From Verrucomicrobiota bacterium (GTDB taxonomy: Bacteria > Verrucomicrobiota > Verrucomicrobiia > Opitutales > UBA2995), in contig JAPUIL010000015.1 of the NCBI GenBank assembly GCA_027297085.1, positions 1 to 6,297 on the forward strand: a stretch of DNA of 6,297 nucleotides, given 5' to 3'. The position numbers and the translations under genes were made by a program. Under the pieces are notes generated by a model. That model was not told the DNA's origin and ran no database searches. It saw nothing but the letters and a program-made list of their open reading frames with translations. Below are positions 1 to 5,663 of this stretch, piece by piece; position 1 is the stretch's first letter; every line of letters begins with the position of its first letter.

Positions 1-334
1 TCATATGCCGGGAAGGAGTACATACGGCACCCGACCAGGATCCCATGTGGTAAGCGGAATCAAAAACGGTTCCTTCTTCGGCTAATCGATTGATGTTGGG
101 AGTCTGGGATGTGGACTTCGAATTGTAAACCTTCAGGTCAAAGGGCGATTGATCATCCACAAGGATAAACAGGATATTTGGCTTCGACGAGCTCCCCATA
201 GGTGGGAGGGAGGAATCAGCGGTTGCGGCTTGGACTGGCAAAATCAGCAGTGTTAATAGAAATCCTACGGCTAGAGCTGCGAATGGTCTTACAAAACGCT
301 TATCGAATGAGTGCATTGGATTTTTGAAGTTCAT
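1..334 (-). CDS. Secreted sulfatase (family S1 type), N-terminal part only
   Basis: The first 111 codons of a minus-strand gene, read from ATG at 334-332, run off the left edge of the window. A Sec-type signal peptide is visible: a basic start (K, DKR, R to about residue 16), a hydrophobic stretch at about 18-33, and a likely cleavage after the VQA at 34-36. The sulfatase fold then begins with PNILFILVDDQ at 52-62, whose two Asp (60, 61) match the metal-binding pair of the family. The catalytic signature C-T-P-S-R lies at 105-109; in type I sulfatases this Cys is oxidised to formylglycine and attacks the sulfate ester. The signature therefore looks intact, but most of the enzyme, including the rest of the metal site, lies outside the window. 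It starts 35 bp after the permease stop, so it is probably co-transcribed. An in-frame ATG at 316-314 is an alternative start and would keep the signal peptide. No clear Shine-Dalgarno sequence is present. Substrate is unknown. Confidence 0.93.
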   Translation of the reverse strand, partial: MNFKNPMHSFDKRFVRPFAALAVGFLLTLLILPVQAATADSSLPPMGSSSKPNILFILVDDQSPFDLKVYNSKSTSQTPNINRLAEEGTVFDSAYHMGSWSGAVCTPSRHM

Positions 335-369
335 AAAATCAAAGACTTACACCCATCTGGTGCTGAAGG

Positions 370-1320
370 CTAGGCTACTTTTTTCTGGTTTCGGTTGCCG
401 ATGAAGCTATCGGCCATGACACCGAGTAGGACGACGGCTCCCATAACCGCGAAGTTGAGGGAGCTGGGGATGCCCAGAAGGTTTACCAGGTTTTGCAGTA
501 CTTGGAGCAGGGCGGTGCCGATAAGGATACCGATGATGGAGCCTTCACCTCCCCGCAGACTACAGCCGCCTAGTACTGCCGCTGCTATCGCATAGAGCTC
601 ATAAAAGTTTCCGTGGGTCGATGGGGAAATGGAGTTCGTGTAGAAGGCGAGGAGAATACTGGCAATTCCCGTTAAGAGTCCGGCCAGGATGTAACTGCTG
701 GCGATAACGCGCTTGGTATTAATCCCGGAAAATCGAGTGGCTTGCTCATTGCGGCCCACAGCGAAGAGGTAACGTCCATACACAGAACGGTGCAGGACAA
801 ACCACATGATGATTGAAACGACGATTAAAATAACGAATGGCATGGGCAGCCCCAGAAACTTTCCACTCGCTAGTGCCTTCAAAGTCGTAAAACCTTCGGC
901 ATTGCCAAAGCCCTTTGTGTTATCTCCGGCTATGAATCGAGCCAGGCCGCGATAGAGTAGAAGTCCGCACAGTGTTACGATAAACGGCTGTATTCGCATT
1001 TTGGTGACAAGTGCCCCGTGGACCCAGCCGAGTGCCATAGGTAAGGCGATGACGAGCAATGCAGCCAGAGGCCAAAACAATTCCCATTCGCGTAAAGCGA
1101 TGGAAAGGATCACTCCAGCCAAGGCGAACATGGAACCTACCGAAAGATCGATACCTCCCGTGATGATTACAAGTCCCAGGCCAATGCTAAAGATACCGTA
1201 GATCCCTATCAAGTTGGCCGTATTGGTTAAATTCGCTAAAGAAATAAATCGCGGGTTTATGATAGCGGTTACGATGCAGAGGACGGCCAGGAGCCCGAAG
1301 ATTCCAAGTTCTTTTTTCAC
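370..1320 (-). CDS. RbsC-type sugar ABC transporter permease
   Basis: A 316-residue inner-membrane protein of the BPD_transp_2 family (ribose/xylose/galactose-type permeases), close to the usual 310-340 residues. It is almost wholly hydrophobic, with about eight to ten likely membrane segments. Family hallmarks are GGIDLSVGS at 55-63, the cytoplasmic loop FAVGRNEQATRFSGI at about 186-200 that contacts the ATPase, and AAVLGGCSLRGGEGS at 247-261. It would form the translocation channel with the ATPase encoded just upstream. The start is GTG at 1320-1318, giving a short KKE n-terminus before the first membrane segment. It is supported by an AAAGG Shine-Dalgarno sequence nine bases upstream. The stop is TAG at 372-370. 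The gap to the ATPase gene is 93 bp and to the sulfatase 35 bp, consistent with one transcript. Family assignment is secure; the sugar carried is not predictable. Confidence 0.96.
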   Translation of the reverse strand: MKKELGIFGLLAVLCIVTAIINPRFISLANLTNTANLIGIYGIFSIGLGLVIITGGIDLSVGSMFALAGVILSIALREWELFWPLAALLVIALPMALGWVHGALVTKMRIQPFIVTLCGLLLYRGLARFIAGDNTKGFGNAEGFTTLKALASGKFLGLPMPFVILIVVSIIMWFVLHRSVYGRYLFAVGRNEQATRFSGINTKRVIASSYILAGLLTGIASILLAFYTNSISPSTHGNFYELYAIAAAVLGGCSLRGGEGSIIGILIGTALLQVLQNLVNLLGIPSSLNFAVMGAVVLLGVMADSFIGNRNQKKVA

Positions 1321-1329
1321 AATGAATTG

Positions 1330-1334
1330 CCTTT
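1330..1334 (-). promoter_or_regulatory. Ribosome-binding site deciding the GTG start of the permease
   Basis: On the minus strand AAAGG lies nine bases before the GTG at 1320. No in-frame ATG lies near this point, so the site together with the conserved hydrophobic N-terminus supports the GTG. It is one of the clearer Shine-Dalgarno matches in the window. Confidence 0.55.
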
Positions 1335-1413
1335 GTGGGTTTTAATTAGATAGAGCCTGCACTTGGGTGATGTCGCATTCTGCTCGGTACGAAGGCGTTT
1401 GAAGCGTTAGAGT

Positions 1414-2931
1414 TTAGAAGGGTGGGTGTGCGGCTGCCACGTTTTGACCGACGGCAAGCTGCATAATATTCGTTTCGGTGAAATCCTCTCGGTCAAGCAC
1501 GCCCGTGATACGGCCTTCGTGCATGACGGCTATGCGGTCGCAGACGTGAAGAATTTCTTCCATGTCACTGCTGATCATAATGATCACTTCTCCCTGGTCA
1601 GCCAGGTCTCGCATGAGGTGATAAAATTCGGCCTTTGAGCCAACGTCGATTCCACGTGTGGGTTCATCCAGAATCATGACCTTGGGTTTCATGGAAAGCC
1701 ACTTTGCCAGCACGACCTTCTGTTGATTGCCGCCGCTTAAGTTTTGAACTAGTGTTTCGTTGTTCGGCGTTTTTACCTTGAGCTTGGCGACTTGCTCTGT
1801 GGTTGCCGTACGTTCTTGCTCTGTATTGATGAGGCCCCACTTGGCATAGTTATCCAAGTCGGGTAGAGTGATATTTTCCCGGATGGACATCGCAGTAACC
1901 AAACCCTCTGCCCTGCGATCTTCCGGGACCAGGTAGATACCGTTGTTGATTGCATCCTTGGGCGTGTTGACGCTGATCTCGTTTCCATCAATACGAATTC
2001 GAGCATCCGAAGTTGTATCCAGTCTCACCAAGGCTTTGGCGATTTCGGATCTTCCAGCGCCGACCAAACCGGCAAAGCCGAGGATTTCACCCTTCGAAGC
2101 ATCGAAGGAAACTTCCTGATCCGGGTAGCGATTGGATCTCAAGCCACGGGCTTGAAAATGCCCTGGGGCTTCCGCGATCTTTGATTCCACATAGAAACTG
2201 TCGATATCCCGGCCTACCATCAGGTTGACCAGGTTGTCGTGGGATATTTTCTCCCGCTTGAGCTCGCCGGCATTTTTCCCATCTCGCAGCACGAGGGCGC
2301 GGTCCGCAATTTCGTCCACTTCACCGAGTCGGTGAGAAATATAAATAATACTCACCCCTTGTTCGCGAAGTTCCTTTACCAACTCTAGCAGTCTTTTTGT
2401 TTCTGTTAGAGTCAGGCTCGAGGTCGGCTCGTCCATGATAATGATCCGTGCGTTTAGGGAGAGCGCCTTGGCGATTTCCACCATCTGTTGGTAGGCTACA
2501 CTGAGCTTGTCGAGACGAGTGTCACTTGGGATATCCAGGCCCAACCGATTAATGTAGGGTTCGGCATCAGCATGGATTTTTTTACGATCCACCAAGCCAA
2601 ATGGTTTTATGCGTGGTTCTCTCCCCAAAAAAATATTAGCGGCTACATCCAGGTTATCCACCACGTTGAGTTCTTGGTGAATAAATGCGATACCAAGATC
2701 GATAGCTGCTTCGACTCCGTCAATCGATGTCTCTTTGCCGTCTACAAAAACGCTGCCGCTATCCGGTTGATAAATTCCACCCAGAATGTTCATCAAGGTG
2801 GATTTTCCGGCACCATTTTCACCGACCAACGCGAGGACCTCACCTTTATCAAGGGACAGATCGACCTTATCCAATGCTCTAACACCTGGAAACCCCTTTG
2901 AGATTCCGCGCATTTCAAGAAGTGGGCTCAT
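1414..2931 (-). CDS. Sugar ABC transporter ATP-binding protein, RbsA/MglA type
   Basis: A 505-residue cytoplasmic ATPase with two fused nucleotide-binding domains, the normal length and design for ribose/galactose-type importers. Domain 1 (about 4-240) has Walker A GENGAGKS at 37-44, Q-loop Gln86, a signature region LSVAYQQ at 143-149, Walker B IIIMDEP with D167-E168, and H-loop His200. Domain 2 (about 255-500) has a degenerate Walker A GLVGAGRS at 288-295, with Arg where Lys is usual. It also has signature LSGGNQQK at 398-405, Walker B MILDEP with D422-E423, and ISSD at 453-456 in place of the H-loop His. Degeneration of the second Walker A is typical of this family, so it is not damage. It would power the permease encoded 93 bp downstream. 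The start is ATG 2931-2929, with no obvious Shine-Dalgarno; ATG at residue 7 would cut into the first strand. The 183-bp gap before it is unusually long for this operon. Confidence 0.97.
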   Translation of the reverse strand: MSPLLEMRGISKGFPGVRALDKVDLSLDKGEVLALVGENGAGKSTLMNILGGIYQPDSGSVFVDGKETSIDGVEAAIDLGIAFIHQELNVVDNLDVAANIFLGREPRIKPFGLVDRKKIHADAEPYINRLGLDIPSDTRLDKLSVAYQQMVEIAKALSLNARIIIMDEPTSSLTLTETKRLLELVKELREQGVSIIYISHRLGEVDEIADRALVLRDGKNAGELKREKISHDNLVNLMVGRDIDSFYVESKIAEAPGHFQARGLRSNRYPDQEVSFDASKGEILGFAGLVGAGRSEIAKALVRLDTTSDARIRIDGNEISVNTPKDAINNGIYLVPEDRRAEGLVTAMSIRENITLPDLDNYAKWGLINTEQERTATTEQVAKLKVKTPNNETLVQNLSGGNQQKVVLAKWLSMKPKVMILDEPTRGIDVGSKAEFYHLMRDLADQGEVIIMISSDMEEILHVCDRIAVMHEGRITGVLDREDFTETNIMQLAVGQNVAAAHPPF

Positions 2932-2984
2932 AAATGTTTAGGGATGTGATTTATGGAGTAAGGCCGATTAAAATACCGCATTGC

Positions 2985-3105
2985 AAGGATCAGTCTTCGC
3001 ATCAGCTTCGTCTGACACGTGTAGTGGCTCTACCTTCTCCTTTGTCTGGCAGGGCGATGGCGTCCCCGCTGTGCCGAATGTTTGCTTCCGATCAGCCACG
3101 GCTTT
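2985..3105. repeat. Non-coding GC-rich block in the gap between binding protein and ATPase; possible dispersed repeat
   Basis: The 183 bp between the binding-protein stop (3115) and the ATPase start (2931) contain no convincing reading frame. The middle part is more GC-rich than the AT-rich bases beside both genes. It holds a strong hairpin (3049-3069) and an 8-bp perfect palindrome ACACGTGT at about 3015-3022. The text resembles the small intergenic repeats scattered through some Verrucomicrobiota genomes, but this is an impression from memory; only one copy is present here, so repeat status cannot be shown. Block boundaries are approximate. Confidence 0.3.
3049..3069 (-). other. Hairpin in the intergenic mRNA after the binding-protein gene
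   Basis: In the minus-strand transcript the bases at 3069-3049 fold as GCGGGG, bulged A, CG, loop CCAU, CG, CCCUGC: eight pairs including one G-U wobble and one bulge. On the opposite strand the wobble becomes an A-C mismatch, so the structure fits an RNA made in the operon direction. No run of T follows, so it is not a standard intrinsic terminator. By analogy with malE-malF REP sequences it could protect the upstream binding-protein message from 3' decay, giving more binding protein than ATPase. Function is inferred. Confidence 0.4.
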
Positions 3106-3114
3106 CAAAATAGC

Positions 3115-4083
3115 TCATTTACCTAGCAACTTATTCAAACGTGCCTGAAAATCAGCCACATTCTCCTGTGTGATATTCAAAGTAGACACAATCTGTGTTC
3201 CTCCGGCCAGGGCATCCGCATCACCCTTCAGGTGGTTTCGCATACGAGTTATAGCCTGGCGTCCAAATTCGAATGGCTGTTGTACCACGGTTCCGAATAC
3301 AGCACCTGAGGCTACGCCTGCCAAGGTCTCCTCCTCTTCATCGAAAGTTACTATTTTAACTTGTCCTGTTTTGCCAGCGCTGGCTACTGCGTTTATGATG
3401 GCTGGTCCGTTGTAACTCCACAGTCCCACCACACCGGCGATATCCGGATATTTGACCAGCGTGTCTTCAACATTCTTTTGCGCGCGGACGCGGTCTGTGT
3501 CGTCGGTGCGAACTCCGAGTATCTCTATATTCGTTCCTGCTAGAGTTTCCTGAATGCCTTGGTGCCTTTCTTTAGCATTCTGAGCATCCATAGTACCCAC
3601 GAATATCATGATTGATCCGCCATTGGGCAGGGCTTGTTTGATCAGATTTCCGGCTTCTTTCCCGGCGGCAATGTTATCCGTGCCTATGTAGCACACTCGA
3701 TCACTGTCAGGAGCATCGCTGTCGTGGCAAATCAGCAAGGTTTGGCCAGCAACCCTGTTAAGGAATTCTGTTTGGTTAGCAGGGTCAATCGGGCTAACCG
3801 CTATGCCATCGATACCGCGGACCACCAGGTCATCCAGGATTTGCCGCTGTTCAGATGTGCTTCCTGAAGAAGGGATTCTAAAATCGAGTTCCACATCTCC
3901 CAGCTCGCTTTGGGCCCGTTCAGCACCAGCCCGGGCAATCACCCAAAAGGGAGCAGCATTATTGGTCACGAAGGCCAGCCGGAGCTTTTGATCCCCAGAG
4001 TCCTGACTCGATTTTCCGCATCCGGAAAAATATAAAGCGAGGCTGGCTGAAATTAGGAGGGCAACTAGTTTAATTATTTTCAT
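3115..4083 (-). CDS. Sugar-binding lipoprotein of an ABC transporter (Peripla_BP_4 type)
   Basis: A 322-residue substrate-binding protein of the ribose-binding class that delivers a sugar to the permease/ATPase pair. From ATG 4083-4081 it starts with a compact lipoprotein signal peptide: MKIIK, a hydrophobic core to about residue 18, and lipobox F-S-G-C with Cys22 as the lipidation site. A short polar tether (to about 32) leads to the first strand KLRLAFVTNN and APFW (44-47), where the Trp is typical of sugar stacking. Further family blocks are GIDGIAVSPIDPANQ, CHDSDAP, YIGTDN, WSYNGPAI, FDEEEETL and QQPFEFG, all in the normal order. The frame stays open upstream to TTG at 4131, and another ATG lies at 4113 with a GAGG nine bases before it. 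I prefer 4083 because it gives the usual short n-region and has AAAGGA upstream, though at a long 12-base spacing. The ligand is unknown. The stop is TGA at 3117-3115. Confidence 0.94.
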   Translation of the reverse strand: MKIIKLVALLISASLALYFSGCGKSSQDSGDQKLRLAFVTNNAAPFWVIARAGAERAQSELGDVELDFRIPSSGSTSEQRQILDDLVVRGIDGIAVSPIDPANQTEFLNRVAGQTLLICHDSDAPDSDRVCYIGTDNIAAGKEAGNLIKQALPNGGSIMIFVGTMDAQNAKERHQGIQETLAGTNIEILGVRTDDTDRVRAQKNVEDTLVKYPDIAGVVGLWSYNGPAIINAVASAGKTGQVKIVTFDEEEETLAGVASGAVFGTVVQQPFEFGRQAITRMRNHLKGDADALAGGTQIVSTLNITQENVADFQARLNKLLGK

Positions 4084-4122
4084 AAATTGGAGATTTCCTT
4101 TGAGGGAATGCATACTCCGATA

Positions 4123-4167
4123 CCTCGCCAAGACTTTTTTCTATTAGGGTATCATTTCCCCGGCGAG
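4123..4167 (-). promoter_or_regulatory. Foldable leader before the binding-protein gene
   Basis: In the transcript direction CTCGCC (4167-4162) and GGCGAG (4129-4124) are perfect 6-bp complements separated by 32 bases. A small GGG/CCC pairing lies inside. The downstream arm overlaps GAGG (4126-4123), which sits nine bases before the alternative ATG at 4113. Pairing would hide that site. Six pairs with a long loop is modest evidence. Confidence 0.25.
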
Positions 4168-4169
4168 TG

Positions 4170-4199
4170 TTATAGAGCTGGGATCTCCATATCATTCAA
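4170..4199 (-). promoter_or_regulatory. Possible sigma70-like promoter for the binding-protein gene
   Basis: On the minus strand TTGAAT (4199-4194) is followed after 18 bases by CTATAA (4175-4170). It lies in the 128-bp gap between the esterase stop and the binding-protein start. Transcription would begin near 4163, leaving a leader of about 80 bases. Such matches occur by chance and nothing else supports it. Confidence 0.25.
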
Positions 4200-4211
4200 T
4201 CCTCACTCGGG

Positions 4212-5510
4212 TTATTTAAATAGTCGCGGCAGAAATTCTTCCTTCAAAATGTAGCGGCAGGTGCGGTAACTGTGTCCGAATCGATCCGGGCGGTAAACAA
4301 ATTGAATCCCCGCATCGGCCAGGCCTTGGTGGAATTCCGGGAGATTTTTTTCTTCGGCTGGGCCACTGATCCAGTGGAGTTTAATAAGCTTGTTGGTTTT
4401 CTCGACGTCCCGAAGAAGCGGAGGAATTGTCTGCTCATAGTCATCGCTCAATCGTGAACCACCGCTGAATGATCCGACCCAGGCGAATAAGTCCAGATGC
4501 TTCAACCCGATGGTTCGAGACAAGGCAGCTCCAACGGAGTAGCCGGCTACCGCATGGTTTTCGCGCTTGTTGCTTATGCGATAGCGCGAATCCACAAAGG
4601 GTTTGATTTCGGCAAAAAACATGTCCTCGAATTCACCGAAGTTCTTGGTTCGATCCACTACGACATTGGGCCGCCGCACATAGGGCGACACTCCGTTTGT
4701 ATATGGCATAACCACAATCATCGGCTCCACTTTTTTCTCAGCTATCAGGTTGTCGAGAATCATGTCGATTCGCCCGGCAACCAGAAAGACATCCGCTTTG
4801 TCACCACCTCCGTGCAGCAAGTACAGAACCGGGAACCGTTTATTGGATGATTCATAATAACCCGGAGGTGTGTAGACGTGCAGGGTTCTAATCTCTGAAG
4901 CGATCTTGGATTGATAGGCATGCCGATGAACCACACCGTGCGGAACGTCTTGCATCTCGTAGAACATCGGTCCATCGGATCCTGGCATTTCGAGAAAACT
5001 CCACACCGTCGGTTCGATAGCTCTGCGGAAGACTTTTGGGTTTAACGGATCGCCAATCACGGTGCTTCCGTCGATGGCGAAACCATAGTTGTAGATACCT
5101 CCCTCCAGTCTTTCGAGGGTCTTCCTCCAGACACCTTGCCCGTCTTTCTCCATGGGAAGGCGTTCGAGCTCGGAACTGAATCGTCCCACCAGGTGAACCT
5201 GTTTGGCCTCCGGGACGGTAATGGCAAATGTCACCCGGCCATTCTCGTGAATTGCGGGCGACTCGTATTCGGCCTTTGGCGGTCTTATCGGGCTCACCGT
5301 GGGAGCCGAAGATGCAGCTTGTCGTGAATTACCGGAGCCCTGTAGGTTCAGAACATCTTTGAATTGGGCGTAGGTACCCTGGTTATGCACTGGCGATGAG
5401 CCGTAGCCTATGAGCTGCCCATCGACGACAGAAGTGAGCGTCAAATTTGCCAAAACCAGCGTCAGGGAAGGTACCACACGAATAGTCAAACTATCACACG
5501 ATTTCTTCAT
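4212..5510 (-). CDS. Secreted CE1/esterase D-like alpha/beta hydrolase with N-terminal E-set domain
   Basis: A 432-residue exported hydrolase resembling feruloyl/acetyl-xylan-type esterases (CE1, esterase D group). The order is a basic start and hydrophobic segment (about 11-29) that fits a signal peptide, a Ser/Pro-rich linker (about 35-85), an Ig-like E-set domain (about 90-175) and a catalytic domain (about 190-432). In the catalytic domain LYLLHGGG at 229-236 forms the oxyanion region. G-Y-S-V-G at 323-327 gives nucleophile Ser325, and F-G-H at 411-413 gives catalytic His413, followed by the usual EEFLPRLF end. The acidic member is unclear: after W380 the family normally shows G-x-E-D, while here S-G-P-A-E-E places Glu387 where Asp is expected. 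It probably cleaves an ester group from a glycan outside the cytoplasm, then the transporter takes up product. The start is ATG 5510-5508, the first possible start that keeps the signal peptide; no Shine-Dalgarno is visible. It is first in the co-directional cluster. Substrate is unknown. Confidence 0.9.
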   Translation of the reverse strand: MKKSCDSLTIRVVPSLTLVLANLTLTSVVDGQLIGYGSSPVHNQGTYAQFKDVLNLQGSGNSRQAASSAPTVSPIRPPKAEYESPAIHENGRVTFAITVPEAKQVHLVGRFSSELERLPMEKDGQGVWRKTLERLEGGIYNYGFAIDGSTVIGDPLNPKVFRRAIEPTVWSFLEMPGSDGPMFYEMQDVPHGVVHRHAYQSKIASEIRTLHVYTPPGYYESSNKRFPVLYLLHGGGDKADVFLVAGRIDMILDNLIAEKKVEPMIVVMPYTNGVSPYVRRPNVVVDRTKNFGEFEDMFFAEIKPFVDSRYRISNKRENHAVAGYSVGAALSRTIGLKHLDLFAWVGSFSGGSRLSDDYEQTIPPLLRDVEKTNKLIKLHWISGPAEEKNLPEFHQGLADAGIQFVYRPDRFGHSYRTCRYILKEEFLPRLFK

Positions 5511-5552
5511 AGGGTATTTTCATGTTCAGCCGAGTTCGAATGATCCACCGCT

Positions 5553-5576
5553 ACCAAACAATGGTTATGATTTGGT
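5553..5576. promoter_or_regulatory. Candidate operator: ACCAAA-N12-TTTGGT dyad
   Basis: A perfect 6-bp inverted repeat with a 12-base spacer; two further inner positions also pair, making 8 of 12. It lies 43 bp upstream of the esterase start, a reasonable place for a regulator site controlling the minus-strand cluster. No regulator gene is in the window, so this is positional inference. Confidence 0.25.
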
Positions 5577-5592
5577 TTGATAGGCCACTGAA

Positions 5593-5613
5593 TGATTGGC
5601 TGGTTGACAATCA
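5593..5613. promoter_or_regulatory. Second inverted repeat, TGATTG-N9-CAATCA
   Basis: A perfect 6-bp inverted repeat 51 bp upstream of the nitrilase-like start and 83 bp upstream of the esterase start. It overlaps the TTGACA at 5604-5609, which has no partner -10 at normal spacing on the plus strand. It could be a protein site or chance. Confidence 0.2.
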
Positions 5614-5652
5614 GTAAAGGATTGCGAGGACCTCTTGAATGGCAAATTAGTA

Positions 5653-5658
5653 TATGAT
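5653..5658 (+). promoter_or_regulatory. Possible -10 box placing the nitrilase-like mRNA start at its ATG
   Basis: TATGAT ends five bases before the ATG at 5664, and no Shine-Dalgarno lies between. This is the spacing expected of a leaderless transcript. No good -35 is present at 16-18 bases upstream; TTGAAT at 5635-5640 is only 12 bases away. Confidence 0.25.
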
Positions 5659-5663
5659 AATTT

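Larger units (their letters stand above)
5511..5663. promoter_or_regulatory. Divergent intergenic region likely holding both promoters
   Basis: These 153 bp separate the divergent esterase and nitrilase-like starts. They contain two inverted repeats (5553-5576 and 5593-5613) and an AT-rich stretch close to the plus-strand start. No convincing minus-strand -35/-10 pair with normal spacing was found, although the operon must be driven from here or from within the repeats. No gene is seen in it. Confidence 0.5.

Noticed and set aside
1426..1638. A 70-codon plus-strand frame
   Set aside because: It is antisense to the C-terminal domain of the ATPase and reflects that gene's codon bias.
2488..2901. 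A 137-codon open frame on the plus strand
   Set aside because: It lies entirely antisense to the ABC ATPase, including its Walker A region; its translation shows no domain or initiation signal.
1414..2931. Loss of the Lys in the second Walker A motif of the ATPase as a sign of gene decay
   Set aside because: A degenerate second site is normal in RbsA-type ATPases; the frame is intact and full length.
3095..3106. AGCC/GGCT inverted repeat just after the binding-protein stop as a terminator
   Set aside because: Only four pairs with a two-base spacer, and no T run follows in the transcript direction.
5604..5609. TTGACA as a -35 box for the nitrilase-like gene
   Set aside because: The sequence 16-18 bases downstream shows no -10 match; the nearest TATGAT is 43 bases away.
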